Below, piece after piece: positions 1 to 5,494 of a stretch of DNA of 5,494 bases. Each line of letters starts with the position of its first letter. Position 1 is the first letter of the stretch. The position numbers and the translations under genes were made by a program. The DNA comes from Marinilabiliales bacterium (GTDB lineage: Bacteria > Bacteroidota > Bacteroidia > Bacteroidales > BM523). Location of the stretch: NCBI GenBank assembly GCA_002869425.1, contig PKSZ01000318.1, positions 1 to 5,494 on the forward strand. Reading direction: 5' to 3'. The notes under the pieces were generated by a model. The model had not been told where the DNA came from and did no database searches. It was given only the letters and a program-made list of their open reading frames with translations.

Positions 1-475
1 AAATATTGCCATAAGAATCCACAGAACTAACCTCTCCGTTGTATCCTATAAGGCCAAATGCATTTACCTGCGGACGTTGTTTGAAATATTGCTCCACAGG
101 AGTTGCTTTGTAATCATCAGGAAAGCCACGTGTCCCCCTGTTAATGGCACCGGGACTAAGCGTCCACCCGTGACCAACCCAGGATGCTTCCGTTTCCTGG
201 TTTGCATTGCTGTTATATGATAAAGACAAAGCATATCCTGCACCTTCAGGCCCAGGTACTTCCAACACAGGCAGGTTATAGGAAAAATCTCCGGAAAACA
301 GGTCAACCATGTTAGTAGCAGCTACCGGTTGAAACCCGGAAAACTCTGGTGAATCCGGTCCTGATGTAAGTGCAAATGTCACAGTAGGCGAAGCAAGTTG
401 CATGATCATCTGAAACCCTACAAATACGGCTATAATCTTTGCGATTCTACTTTTCCTGATTTTTTGTAGTATCAT
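1..475 (-). CDS. RHS/SpvB-type large secreted protein, N-terminal 158 codons (3' end beyond left edge)
   Basis: An ATG at 475 opens a frame with no stop through base 1, so only the N-terminus is present. Residues 1-35 look like a Sec signal peptide: a basic start (KIRKSRIAK, 5-13), a hydrophobic core (IIAVFVGFQMIMQLA, 14-28) and a likely cleavage after TFA (A35). The mature part contains 'NMVDLFSGDFSYNLPVLEVP' (55-74), 'LSLSYNS' (83-89), 'ASWVGHGWTLSPGAINR' (97-113) and 'GFPDD' (117-121). This order (G-x-F-x-Y-x-x-P, VPG, LSLSYxS, GxGWxL, IxR) is that of the N-terminal region of SpvB/TcdB-like proteins and of large Bacteroidota RHS (YD-repeat) proteins. Such proteins typically run to well over a thousand residues, with YD repeats forming a shell around a variable C-terminal domain. 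No YD repeats or C-terminal domain are visible here, so toxin activity is unproven. The start lies 6 bases after the stop of the lipoprotein gene, with only an A-rich leader, which suggests translational coupling. The family call rests on motif recognition. Confidence 0.82.
   Translation of the reverse strand, partial: MILQKIRKSRIAKIIAVFVGFQMIMQLASPTVTFALTSGPDSPEFSGFQPVAATNMVDLFSGDFSYNLPVLEVPGPEGAGYALSLSYNSNANQETEASWVGHGWTLSPGAINRGTRGFPDDYKATPVEQYFKQRPQVNAFGLIGYNGEVSSVDSYGNI
371..475 (-). other. Predicted Sec signal peptide of the RHS/SpvB-like protein
   Basis: These 35 codons encode a positively charged n-region, a hydrophobic core of about 15 residues and a small-residue cleavage context (T-F-A before L-T-S-G-P). 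The mature N-terminus would begin LTSGPDSPEF, much like the start of other Bacteroidota RHS proteins as I recall them. No lipobox cysteine is present, so this protein should be secreted rather than lipidated. The exact cleavage site is inferred. Confidence 0.7.
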
Positions 476-481
476 AATATC

Positions 482-1114
482 TTAGTTTTCAATTTTCAAT
501 TTTGGCATGGCAACTATATCTGACTTGTTGAATTTAAAGTGGTGAATACCAGTATTAAATATGTCATCGTTGAATTTTATATCAAGTTCATTGGCAACCA
601 GAAGGTCTTCTTCCTCACTATCGGGAGCAAAGACAATGTATACCATTCTTGCTTTTGATAATCCGTATACATTTTCGAGCCTAGTGAGTACAGGTTTATA
701 GGTTGATTTACCAGTTTCAAGACTAATGTATTTATCCAGATGAAAATTCAAATTACGAATCCTCTGGTTGTAGGCATCCTCATCATACACTCCAAGGTGC
801 ATAACATCAAAGTTTTCTCCGGCTGATTCATCAGATCCTATGCTCAAAATAAATGTGTAACTGTTGTCATACAGTTCTGCCACACTATCAAGAACTTCCT
901 GAGTTGCAGATTTATCTTTTTTGATCTCTTTGTATGCCAGCAAATCGTATGGCATATATTTCATTGAGAGATCAAAGCCTCCAACCTTTTTACCGGATAT
1001 CAATCCATTTGACGGATCGTTCAGCCATTCCCTCATTTCGCTTTCCGATGTAAATTCGGTTGTACAGGAAACAAAGGATGCAACAGCAAGCAATATTAGT
1101 ATTAGTCTGGCCAT
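482..1114 (-). CDS. Small lipoprotein of unknown function (210 aa)
   Basis: The ATG at 1114 lies 3 bases after the OmpH-like gene's stop, and the TAA at 484-482 is 6 bases before the RHS gene. Residues 1-16 form a short lipoprotein signal peptide (MARLILILLAVASFVS) with the acceptor cysteine at C17. F-V-S-C is a slightly atypical lipobox because F replaces the usual L/V/I at -3. The residues after the cysteine (TTEFTSES) are not the strongly acidic stretch known as a surface-export signal in some Bacteroidota lipoproteins, so a periplasm-facing position is plausible but unproven. The mature protein opens with 'EMREWLNDPSNGLISGKKV' (26-44) and 'MKYMPYDLLAYKEI' (51-64), and a later alternating segment 'ARMVYIVFAP' (155-164) may be a beta strand. 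The N-terminal motif resembles uncharacterised Bacteroidota lipoproteins I recall, but I cannot name a family or function. Its place between an OmpH-like gene and an RHS gene suggests a role in envelope transit or display of a large neighbour. An immunity protein would more usually lie downstream of the RHS gene. Confidence 0.88.
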   Translation of the reverse strand: MARLILILLAVASFVSCTTEFTSESEMREWLNDPSNGLISGKKVGGFDLSMKYMPYDLLAYKEIKKDKSATQEVLDSVAELYDNSYTFILSIGSDESAGENFDVMHLGVYDEDAYNQRIRNLNFHLDKYISLETGKSTYKPVLTRLENVYGLSKARMVYIVFAPDSEEEDLLVANELDIKFNDDIFNTGIHHFKFNKSDIVAMPKLKIEN

Positions 1115-1117
1115 TGT

Positions 1118-1645
1118 TTAGTTATCTTCATATTTACTATTCAATTGTTCCAGCACCTCTTCTGTGATGTCGTAAGCGTCATCACCGTAAAGTATAGTTC
1201 CATCCATAGCAGCTCCCAGAATGATATTGTAACCGTTCTCTTTGCCGTATTGAACAGAAAAACTATTAATCTGTTCAAGCACAGCCATTGTCATTTTTTC
1301 ATCTTCTTCCATTGCAAGGGCTTCTAATTCCTGTGCTCTTTGATAAAATGACTGCTGTAACAACTGTAAATACTGTTCATTCTGCAAGCGTTCGTCATCT
1401 CTCATGTCTGGCTCCATTTGTTTGTATACATCAATCTTTGATTGCACCATAATCCTGAGGCTATCTATCTCAGAGTCCCTCACTGCCTTTTTCTTTTGGT
1501 ATTCCAGTCTGGCTTCATCCATTCCCTTGTATTGATCAACAAGTGTTAACGTTTGGACAAAAGCTACTTTTGGTATTGACATTCTATTCCAGATGACAAC
1601 TCCACCAATTACCACCAGTATAACAACTACTATTATATTTTTCAT
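1118..1645 (-). CDS. OmpH/Skp-like periplasmic chaperone family protein (175 aa)
   Basis: Residues 4-19 are strongly hydrophobic (IIVVVILVVIGGVVIW) and are followed by N-R-M-S-I-P-K rather than a clear signal-peptidase site, so the protein may stay anchored in the inner membrane. 'KVAFVQTLTLVDQYKG' (26-41) matches the opening strand of OmpH/Skp proteins. Residues about 42-130 are Gln/Glu/Lys-rich and predicted helical coiled coil, the tentacle region in Skp. The C-terminus has the family signature: 'GYNIIL' (138-143), 'ILYG' (151-154), then 'YDITEEVLEQLNSKYE' (158-173). Length is typical for the family. Skp-type proteins are trimeric holdases for unfolded outer-membrane or exported proteins, so this one may serve the large proteins in the cluster (inference). 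It is acidic by my count, about 31 Asp/Glu against 18 Lys/Arg, whereas E. coli Skp is basic. ATG 1645 is chosen because the nearby ATG at 1650 meets a stop after one further codon. It starts 6 bases after the TSP3 gene's TAG and ends 3 bases before the lipoprotein gene. Confidence 0.9.
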   Translation of the reverse strand: MKNIIVVVILVVIGGVVIWNRMSIPKVAFVQTLTLVDQYKGMDEARLEYQKKKAVRDSEIDSLRIMVQSKIDVYKQMEPDMRDDERLQNEQYLQLLQQSFYQRAQELEALAMEEDEKMTMAVLEQINSFSVQYGKENGYNIILGAAMDGTILYGDDAYDITEEVLEQLNSKYEDN

Positions 1646-1651
1646 TTCATT

Positions 1652-4600
1652 CTAATTTGTTACAACAATAAACTGTCCTTCTAATACATTTGCCCCAATT
1701 GTAAGCTCAAACCTGTACAATCCTGGGTCAGGCACTCCATCTGCCGGAGTCGTTATGTCTCCATCCCAGGGTGTGTTAATAATATCATTGCCTGTAAGGG
1801 TAACAGATATGGAATTATTGAAACTATCATAAATAGTCAGGGACGGATTTTGTGTTGTATAATTCTCCAGGCCTTCAAATACCAGGTGTGTATATAATGC
1901 ACCGTTTGGTGTAAGTACCAGTCCATTTTGCAGAACAACCTTGATCTGTTCATTTATACAATCAGGACTACCGGTTCCAAGAGGTACAGGATCATTATAT
2001 ATTTCCAGACCTTCATCAGTATTGTACATGTCAGTTGACAAAGGTTGTAGTTCGCAATTATCATCGATCAGGTATACACCTTGTACATTCATTCCGTTAT
2101 CTACTTCATAAACAATCTGAACACCCTCGCTATCTGCATCATCATCAATTGTAATTATATAGAAATAGGTGTCGGTACCTGATGGGATTTGTACAGGAAC
2201 TGCATTTCCAAGGTCTGTCTGATAAGAATCACCTTCGGTGTAATTCAACTGGCAGTCTACGGAATTGTGAGGTCCTGAAAGAGTAAAGTCATCAACAGGA
2301 ACAGAGCCTCCTTCACAGGCATCACCTATTCCATTCTGGTTTTCATCTTCCTGACCGGGGTTAGCTACCTGAGGACAATTATCATTACAAGTCGGAATTC
2401 CATCTCCATCATGATCCGTATCAGGTATTTCACAACCACATTCGCCGGGTTCTGTTTTATAAGGATCTTCCGGACAATTGTCAAGGCAATCTGCTGTTTC
2501 GTCCAGATCGGTATCAGTATCAGGCACACCACAACCACAAATTCCGGGAAGAACCTTATTCGGGTCAGCCGGACAAAGATCATCATCATCTATTGTTCCA
2601 TCACCATCAGAATCAGGCTCACATGCATTACCGTATTCGTCGCCATCGTCATTCAGATTGTCAGCACTGGCATAGAAAGGACAATTGTCACATACATCAC
2701 CATAACCATCACCATCGGAATCCAATTGGTTTGTATTTGCAATTCCCGGGCAATTATCACAGGCATCACCCCAACCGTCACCGTCAGCATCATCACTCTG
2801 ACCATCGGGATTCGGAACATCCGGACAATTGTCGCAAATATTACCTACACCATCACCATCGGAATCAAGCTGGTCTGCATTTGCATCTCCCGGATCCGGA
2901 CAATTGTCACATACATCACCTATTCCATCTCCATCCAAGTCAAGTTGATCCTCATTATCATCCTCAGGGCAATTATCGCATAAATCACCTTTGGTATCAT
3001 TGTCTGAATTCATCTGACCAGGATTATAAATGGTGCTGCAATTATCACATACGTCTCCTTTCCCATCCAAATCGCCATCTGCCTGATCTTCATTATCATT
3101 TTCCGGGCAATTATCACAGGCATCACCCCATGAATCAGTGTCTCCGTTATTTTGTGAGTTATTTGCAACATCAACACAATTGTCGCAAATGTCCCCCCAT
3201 TCATCACCATCCGCATTTTCTTGTCCCGGATTAATTTTGTCGGGGCAATTGTCACAGGCATCGCCTATTCCATCTCCAATTGACTCATCATCATCTTCCT
3301 GCAACGGATTATAATCATCAGGGCAAATATCACAAAGATCACCCACACCATCAGCATCATTATCAGATTGATTGTTATTGGCCACAGTCTGACAATTATC
3401 GCAGTCATCTCCAATACCATCTGAATCAGTATCAGCATCCTGTGTACCTGCATTATCAAGTTGCGGGCAGTTGTCACAGGCATCACCAACTCCGTCATTA
3501 TCACCTGTATCTGCCTGATCTGCATTTGCAATGGTTGTACAATTATCACAGGCATCGCCATGTCCATCATTATCCTGATCATCCTGAGATGGATTATATT
3601 TAGATGGACAGTTATCACAAGCATTCCCTACACCATCTCCACCTCCTGCTTCATCATCAAGTTGAGTTGGGTTAGCAACAGCCGGGCAATTGTCACAGGC
3701 ATCGGCAAATTCATCTCCATCGGAATCCAACTGATCAGGGTTGTAATTGCTGCAATTATCACAAACATTTCCAACTCCATCACCATCATCATCATCCTGA
3801 CTGACATTACTTACCAGAGGACAATTGTCTGTAGCGTTGGGTATACCATCACCATCTACATCATTATTACCAGCTTCACAAGCATCTCCAATTCCATCTT
3901 GATCCGTATCAGCCTGATCAGCATTTGCAACGAAAGGACAATTATCACAAATATCACCTATGCCATCACCGTCGCTATCGGTTTGTTCCGGATTAGCATT
4001 TCCCGGATCAGGGCAGTTATCACAAACATCACCAACACCATCAGCATCAGCATCATTCTGGTTACTATTGGCATCTGCAATACAGTTGTCGCAAACATCG
4101 CCAATGCCATCTGAATCTCCATCGGCCTGGTTTGTATTTGCAATAGCAACACAATTGTCACAAACATCACCAATGCCATCTATATCCGTATCAGTCTGAT
4201 CTCCGATATCCGTTTGACCGTTAATTCCACCATTGGGACAGTTATCACACGCATCTCCAATATTATCTGTATCTGAATTTAGCTGGTTAGGATTATAGTC
4301 TGCATCGCAATTATCACATGCGTTGCCAACACCATCATTGTCAGAATCTTCCTGGTCTGGATTACTGATTTCAGGGCAATTGTCACAAGAGTAGCCAATT
4401 AAGTCTCCATCGGCATCAGTTGAATTTTCATAAGGAAAAAAGTCACAATTATCACAGGCATCACCATAGTCATCACCATCAGCATTGGCCTGATCATTAT
4501 TGTCTATCAGGTCGCAGTTATCGCACGCATCTCCGTAAATATCGTTATCAGAATTTGCCTGATCTGGATTTGGCACATAGGGACAATTATCACAGGCATC

Positions 4601-5494
4601 TCCTATACCGTCACCATCGGAGTCCTGCTGTCCTGGATTATACAATCCCGGGCAATTGTCACAAGCATCCCCAAGGCCGTCATTATCAACATCTTCCTGA
4701 AAGCTATTGTTCACATTCGGGCAATTGTCACAAATATCGCCGACCTCATCTTCATCAGCATCCTGATCCTGGCTATCAGGATTATAGGCATCTGGACAGT
4801 TATCACAGGCATTTCCTACACCGTCGAAATCAGAATCCAGTTGATCGCTGTTGGCCTGATCCGGACAGTTGTCACATACGTTACCAACCATATCTTCGTC
4901 ATCATCGGTCTGATCAGGATCATTTCCACCGCCAATACTTCCTCCTGGACAATTATCACAGGCATTACCGATACCGTCAAGGTCATCATCTTCCTGCAAT
5001 TCATTTGCTGTATATGGACAATTGTCACAGGCATCTCCAATATTATCTTCATCGATATCAGCATCTTGTCCATCAGCATTCGCAAATGTGGGACAGTTGT
5101 CATCATCATCTATGACTCCATCGCCATCTGAATCAGGTTCACAGGCATCTCCAACACCGTCACCATCCGAATCGATATTTGTAAGACTCGGAACATTCGG
5201 ACAGAAATCACAAGCATCACCAAAACCATCACCATCAATATCACTTTGATCCGGATTCGGGTGCTCAGTTAAAGGGCAATTATCACAGGCATTATCGATA
5301 CCGTCACCATCAGAGTCCTGATCCGGGTTGTTTGCAATATCCGGACAACTATCCAAATCATCTATAATACCATCTCCATCAGTATCGGGTTCACATGCGT
5401 CACCATATTCGTCACCATCTGCGTTTTCCTGGCCGGGGTTTGTAATATCTGGACAATTATCGCATAGATTACCAACTCCATCATTGTCATTATC
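1652..5494 (-). CDS. Giant thrombospondin type 3 repeat surface protein with divergent T9SS type B-like C-terminus (start beyond right edge)
   Basis: The frame is open from the right edge to a TAG at 1654-1652, giving 1280 visible codons. The first possible start inside the window is a TTG at 5356, but the 46 codons before it are in-frame repeat sequence (CDNCPDITNPGQ..., GDACEPDTDGDG), so the real start and any signal peptide are off-window. About 1061 residues are tandem TSP3 repeats of roughly 23-28 residues with consensus DxDxDGxGDxCDNCP followed by a loop ending NPxQ or AxxQ. In this family the aspartates bind calcium and the paired cysteines form disulfides, giving a stiff acidic rod outside the cytoplasm. 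The array ends at GIGDACEGG. A 219-residue C-terminal part follows; its last 89 residues resemble the gliding-motility CHU_C / T9SS type B sorting domain. The likely role is a cell-surface or secreted structural/adhesive protein. It is the first visible gene of a tightly packed four-gene cluster. Confidence 0.93.
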   Translation of the reverse strand, partial: DNDNDGVGNLCDNCPDITNPGQENADGDEYGDACEPDTDGDGIIDDLDSCPDIANNPDQDSDGDGIDNACDNCPLTEHPNPDQSDIDGDGFGDACDFCPNVPSLTNIDSDGDGVGDACEPDSDGDGVIDDDDNCPTFANADGQDADIDEDNIGDACDNCPYTANELQEDDDLDGIGNACDNCPGGSIGGGNDPDQTDDDEDMVGNVCDNCPDQANSDQLDSDFDGVGNACDNCPDAYNPDSQDQDADEDEVGDICDNCPNVNNSFQEDVDNDGLGDACDNCPGLYNPGQQDSDGDGIGDACDNCPYVPNPDQANSDNDIYGDACDNCDLIDNNDQANADGDDYGDACDNCDFFPYENSTDADGDLIGYSCDNCPEISNPDQEDSDNDGVGNACDNCDADYNPNQLNSDTDNIGDACDNCPNGGINGQTDIGDQTDTDIDGIGDVCDNCVAIANTNQADGDSDGIGDVCDNCIADANSNQNDADADGVGDVCDNCPDPGNANPEQTDSDGDGIGDICDNCPFVANADQADTDQDGIGDACEAGNNDVDGDGIPNATDNCPLVSNVSQDDDDGDGVGNVCDNCSNYNPDQLDSDGDEFADACDNCPAVANPTQLDDEAGGGDGVGNACDNCPSKYNPSQDDQDNDGHGDACDNCTTIANADQADTGDNDGVGDACDNCPQLDNAGTQDADTDSDGIGDDCDNCQTVANNNQSDNDADGVGDLCDICPDDYNPLQEDDDESIGDGIGDACDNCPDKINPGQENADGDEWGDICDNCVDVANNSQNNGDTDSWGDACDNCPENDNEDQADGDLDGKGDVCDNCSTIYNPGQMNSDNDTKGDLCDNCPEDDNEDQLDLDGDGIGDVCDNCPDPGDANADQLDSDGDGVGNICDNCPDVPNPDGQSDDADGDGWGDACDNCPGIANTNQLDSDGDGYGDVCDNCPFYASADNLNDDGDEYGNACEPDSDGDGTIDDDDLCPADPNKVLPGICGCGVPDTDTDLDETADCLDNCPEDPYKTEPGECGCEIPDTDHDGDGIPTCNDNCPQVANPGQEDENQNGIGDACEGGSVPVDDFTLSGPHNSVDCQLNYTEGDSYQTDLGNAVPVQIPSGTDTYFYIITIDDDADSEGVQIVYEVDNGMNVQGVYLIDDNCELQPLSTDMYNTDEGLEIYNDPVPLGTGSPDCINEQIKVVLQNGLVLTPNGALYTHLVFEGLENYTTQNPSLTIYDSFNNSISVTLTGNDIINTPWDGDITTPADGVPDPGLYRFELTIGANVLEGQFIVVTN
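1655..1921 (-). other. Divergent CHU_C / T9SS type B sorting-like domain (last 89 residues of the TSP3 protein)
   Basis: The order of motifs fits the gliding-motility-associated C-terminal domain: 'LTPNG' then 'LVFEGLENY' (usual form PNGDGxND then a hydrophobic-x-GLENYP stretch), 'PSLTIYDSFNNSI' (usual SLTIYNRWGxxV), 'TPWDGD' (usual WDGT), 'DGVPDPGLYRFELTI' (usual LPDGTYYYVL), and a final 'EGQFIVVTN' (usual GFVTIIR). The second half also resembles a FlgD-type Ig-like fold. The usual D-G-x-N-D after PNG and the R-W-G are missing, so the match is distant. If functional, the domain would direct export through the T9SS. Family assignment is inference from motif order. Confidence 0.55.
1922..2311 (-). 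other. Non-repeat linker or beta-rich domain between TSP3 array and C-terminal domain
   Basis: These 130 residues (GGSVPVDDFTLSG... to ...KVVLQNG) contain no TSP3 units. They hold alternating hydrophobic segments such as 'TYFYIITIDDDADSEGVQIV' and 'VQGVYLIDDNCELQP', and three cysteines (VDCQLNY, DDNCELQ, SPDCINE). This looks like a beta-sandwich domain, and the segment from DSYQTDLGNAV through TYFYIITID to VYLIDDNC recalls pre-peptidase-type jelly-roll domains of exported bacterial proteins. I cannot assign a family with confidence. Confidence 0.4.
2312..5494 (-). repeat. Tandem TSP3 coding repeat array, about 41 units
   Basis: I count 41 units, each containing an x-D-N-C or close variant (one CDFC, one CDIC, one LDSC, one DDLC) preceded by an Asp-rich DxDxDG-like segment. 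At the DNA level the plus strand shows a recurring core like ggacaattgtcacaggcatc about every 70-80 bases. The CDNC codons vary synonymously (gtc/atc and acaatt/gcaatt/acagtt), and loop sequences differ between units, so the repeats are diverged rather than near-identical. Loop lengths vary; long ones occur in units with GGSIGGGNDPDQ and NGGINGQTDIGDQ. In several units the Pro after CDNC is replaced by D, V, I, S, T or Q. The array continues beyond the right edge. Confidence 0.93.
2387..2575 (-). repeat. Pair of variant 'PGxCGCG/E-PDTD' units at the end of the TSP3 array
   Basis: Two consecutive units differ from the rest. They read CPADPNKVLPGICGCGVPDT, then CPEDPYKTEPGECGCEIPDT, each followed by an Asp-rich segment ending in D-C or T-C instead of G-D-A-C. 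They carry two extra cysteines each (C-G-C). This variant is known from other bacterial TSP3 proteins, where it commonly sits near the end of a repeat run. Here it is followed by one more ordinary unit (NDNCPQVANPGQ) and then the C-terminal part. Confidence 0.8.

Larger units (their letters stand above)
1..5494 (-). other. Probable four-gene operon (TSP3 protein, OmpH-like, lipoprotein, RHS/SpvB-like)
   Basis: All four genes read leftward with gaps of 6 (1646-1651), 3 (1115-1117) and 6 (476-481) bases. Each downstream ribosome-binding region therefore lies inside the end of the preceding gene. There is no room for a terminator and no visible hairpin plus T-run at the junctions, so co-transcription is likely. 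The promoter must lie beyond the right edge and the end beyond the left edge. None of the junctions carries a strong Shine-Dalgarno sequence, consistent with Bacteroidota initiation. Confidence 0.75.

Noticed and set aside
64..306. 80-residue minus-strand frame starting MTCFPEIF
   Set aside because: It overlaps the RHS/SpvB-like gene in another frame; that gene's frame has a signal peptide and family motifs, while this one has none.
476..500. Short direct repeat aaaattg/aaaattg near the end of the lipoprotein gene as a regulatory element
   Set aside because: It encodes the KLKIEN tail and is simply A/T-rich sequence; nothing further supports a regulatory role.
2411..5249. Long open frames on the plus strand (e.g. 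2411-2983, 2593-3234, 3461-4114, 4420-5115), rich in His/Arg or Ile/Thr
   Set aside because: They are antisense shadows of the Asp/Asn/Cys repeat coding sequence, whose complement rarely contains stops; the products are low-complexity and match no family.
5354..5356. TTG at 5356 as the start of the TSP3 gene
   Set aside because: The frame stays open and keeps perfect repeat sequence for 46 codons upstream to the window edge, so the true start is off-window.
2312..5494. CRISPR-like pattern: a core near ggacaattgtcacaggcatc returning every 70-80 bases on the plus strand
   Set aside because: Spacing is not constant, the core varies synonymously, and the whole stretch is one open minus-strand frame encoding TSP3 repeats.
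2312..5494. Recurrent 10-base palindrome gacaattgtc as a possible operator or protein-binding site
   Set aside because: It is the direct result of Asp-Asn-Cys codons (gac aat tgt c) in the repeat; copies with other synonymous codons lose the palindrome.

Overview
The window is a compact minus-strand gene cluster, most likely from a member of the Bacteroidota with a type IX secretion system (T9SS). The evidence is the family mix: a long thrombospondin type 3 (TSP3) repeat protein ending in a divergent gliding-motility-type C-terminal domain, a small OmpH/Skp-like protein ending in the typical 'DITEEVLEQLN' tail, a short lipoprotein, and the N-terminus of a large RHS/SpvB-type protein. The DNA looks moderately AT-rich. 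Upstream regions are A-rich with no strong Shine-Dalgarno sequences, which is also usual for this phylum. No species can be named from the sequence.

Layout in transcription order (right to left). From 5494 to 1652 runs a TSP3-repeat protein whose start lies beyond the right edge; 1280 codons are visible. From 5494 to 2312 it is an uninterrupted array of about 41 cysteine/aspartate repeats, followed by a 219-residue C-terminal part. Next come an OmpH/Skp-like protein (1645-1118), a lipoprotein of unknown function (1114-482), and the first 158 codons of an RHS/SpvB-like protein (475 to beyond the left edge). The gaps between genes are only 6, 3 and 6 bases, so no gene-free stretch leaves room for an internal promoter or terminator. 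The four genes are probably one transcript whose promoter lies off the right edge.

How the genes may fit together (inference): two very large exported proteins flank two small envelope proteins. One large protein is a calcium-binding, disulfide-rich surface protein. The other is an RHS protein with a Sec signal peptide. The OmpH-like protein may be a periplasmic holdase, and the lipoprotein an envelope accessory factor. This looks like a dedicated surface-display or secreted-toxin locus rather than housekeeping genes. No effector domain is visible, because the C-terminal part of the RHS protein is outside the window.
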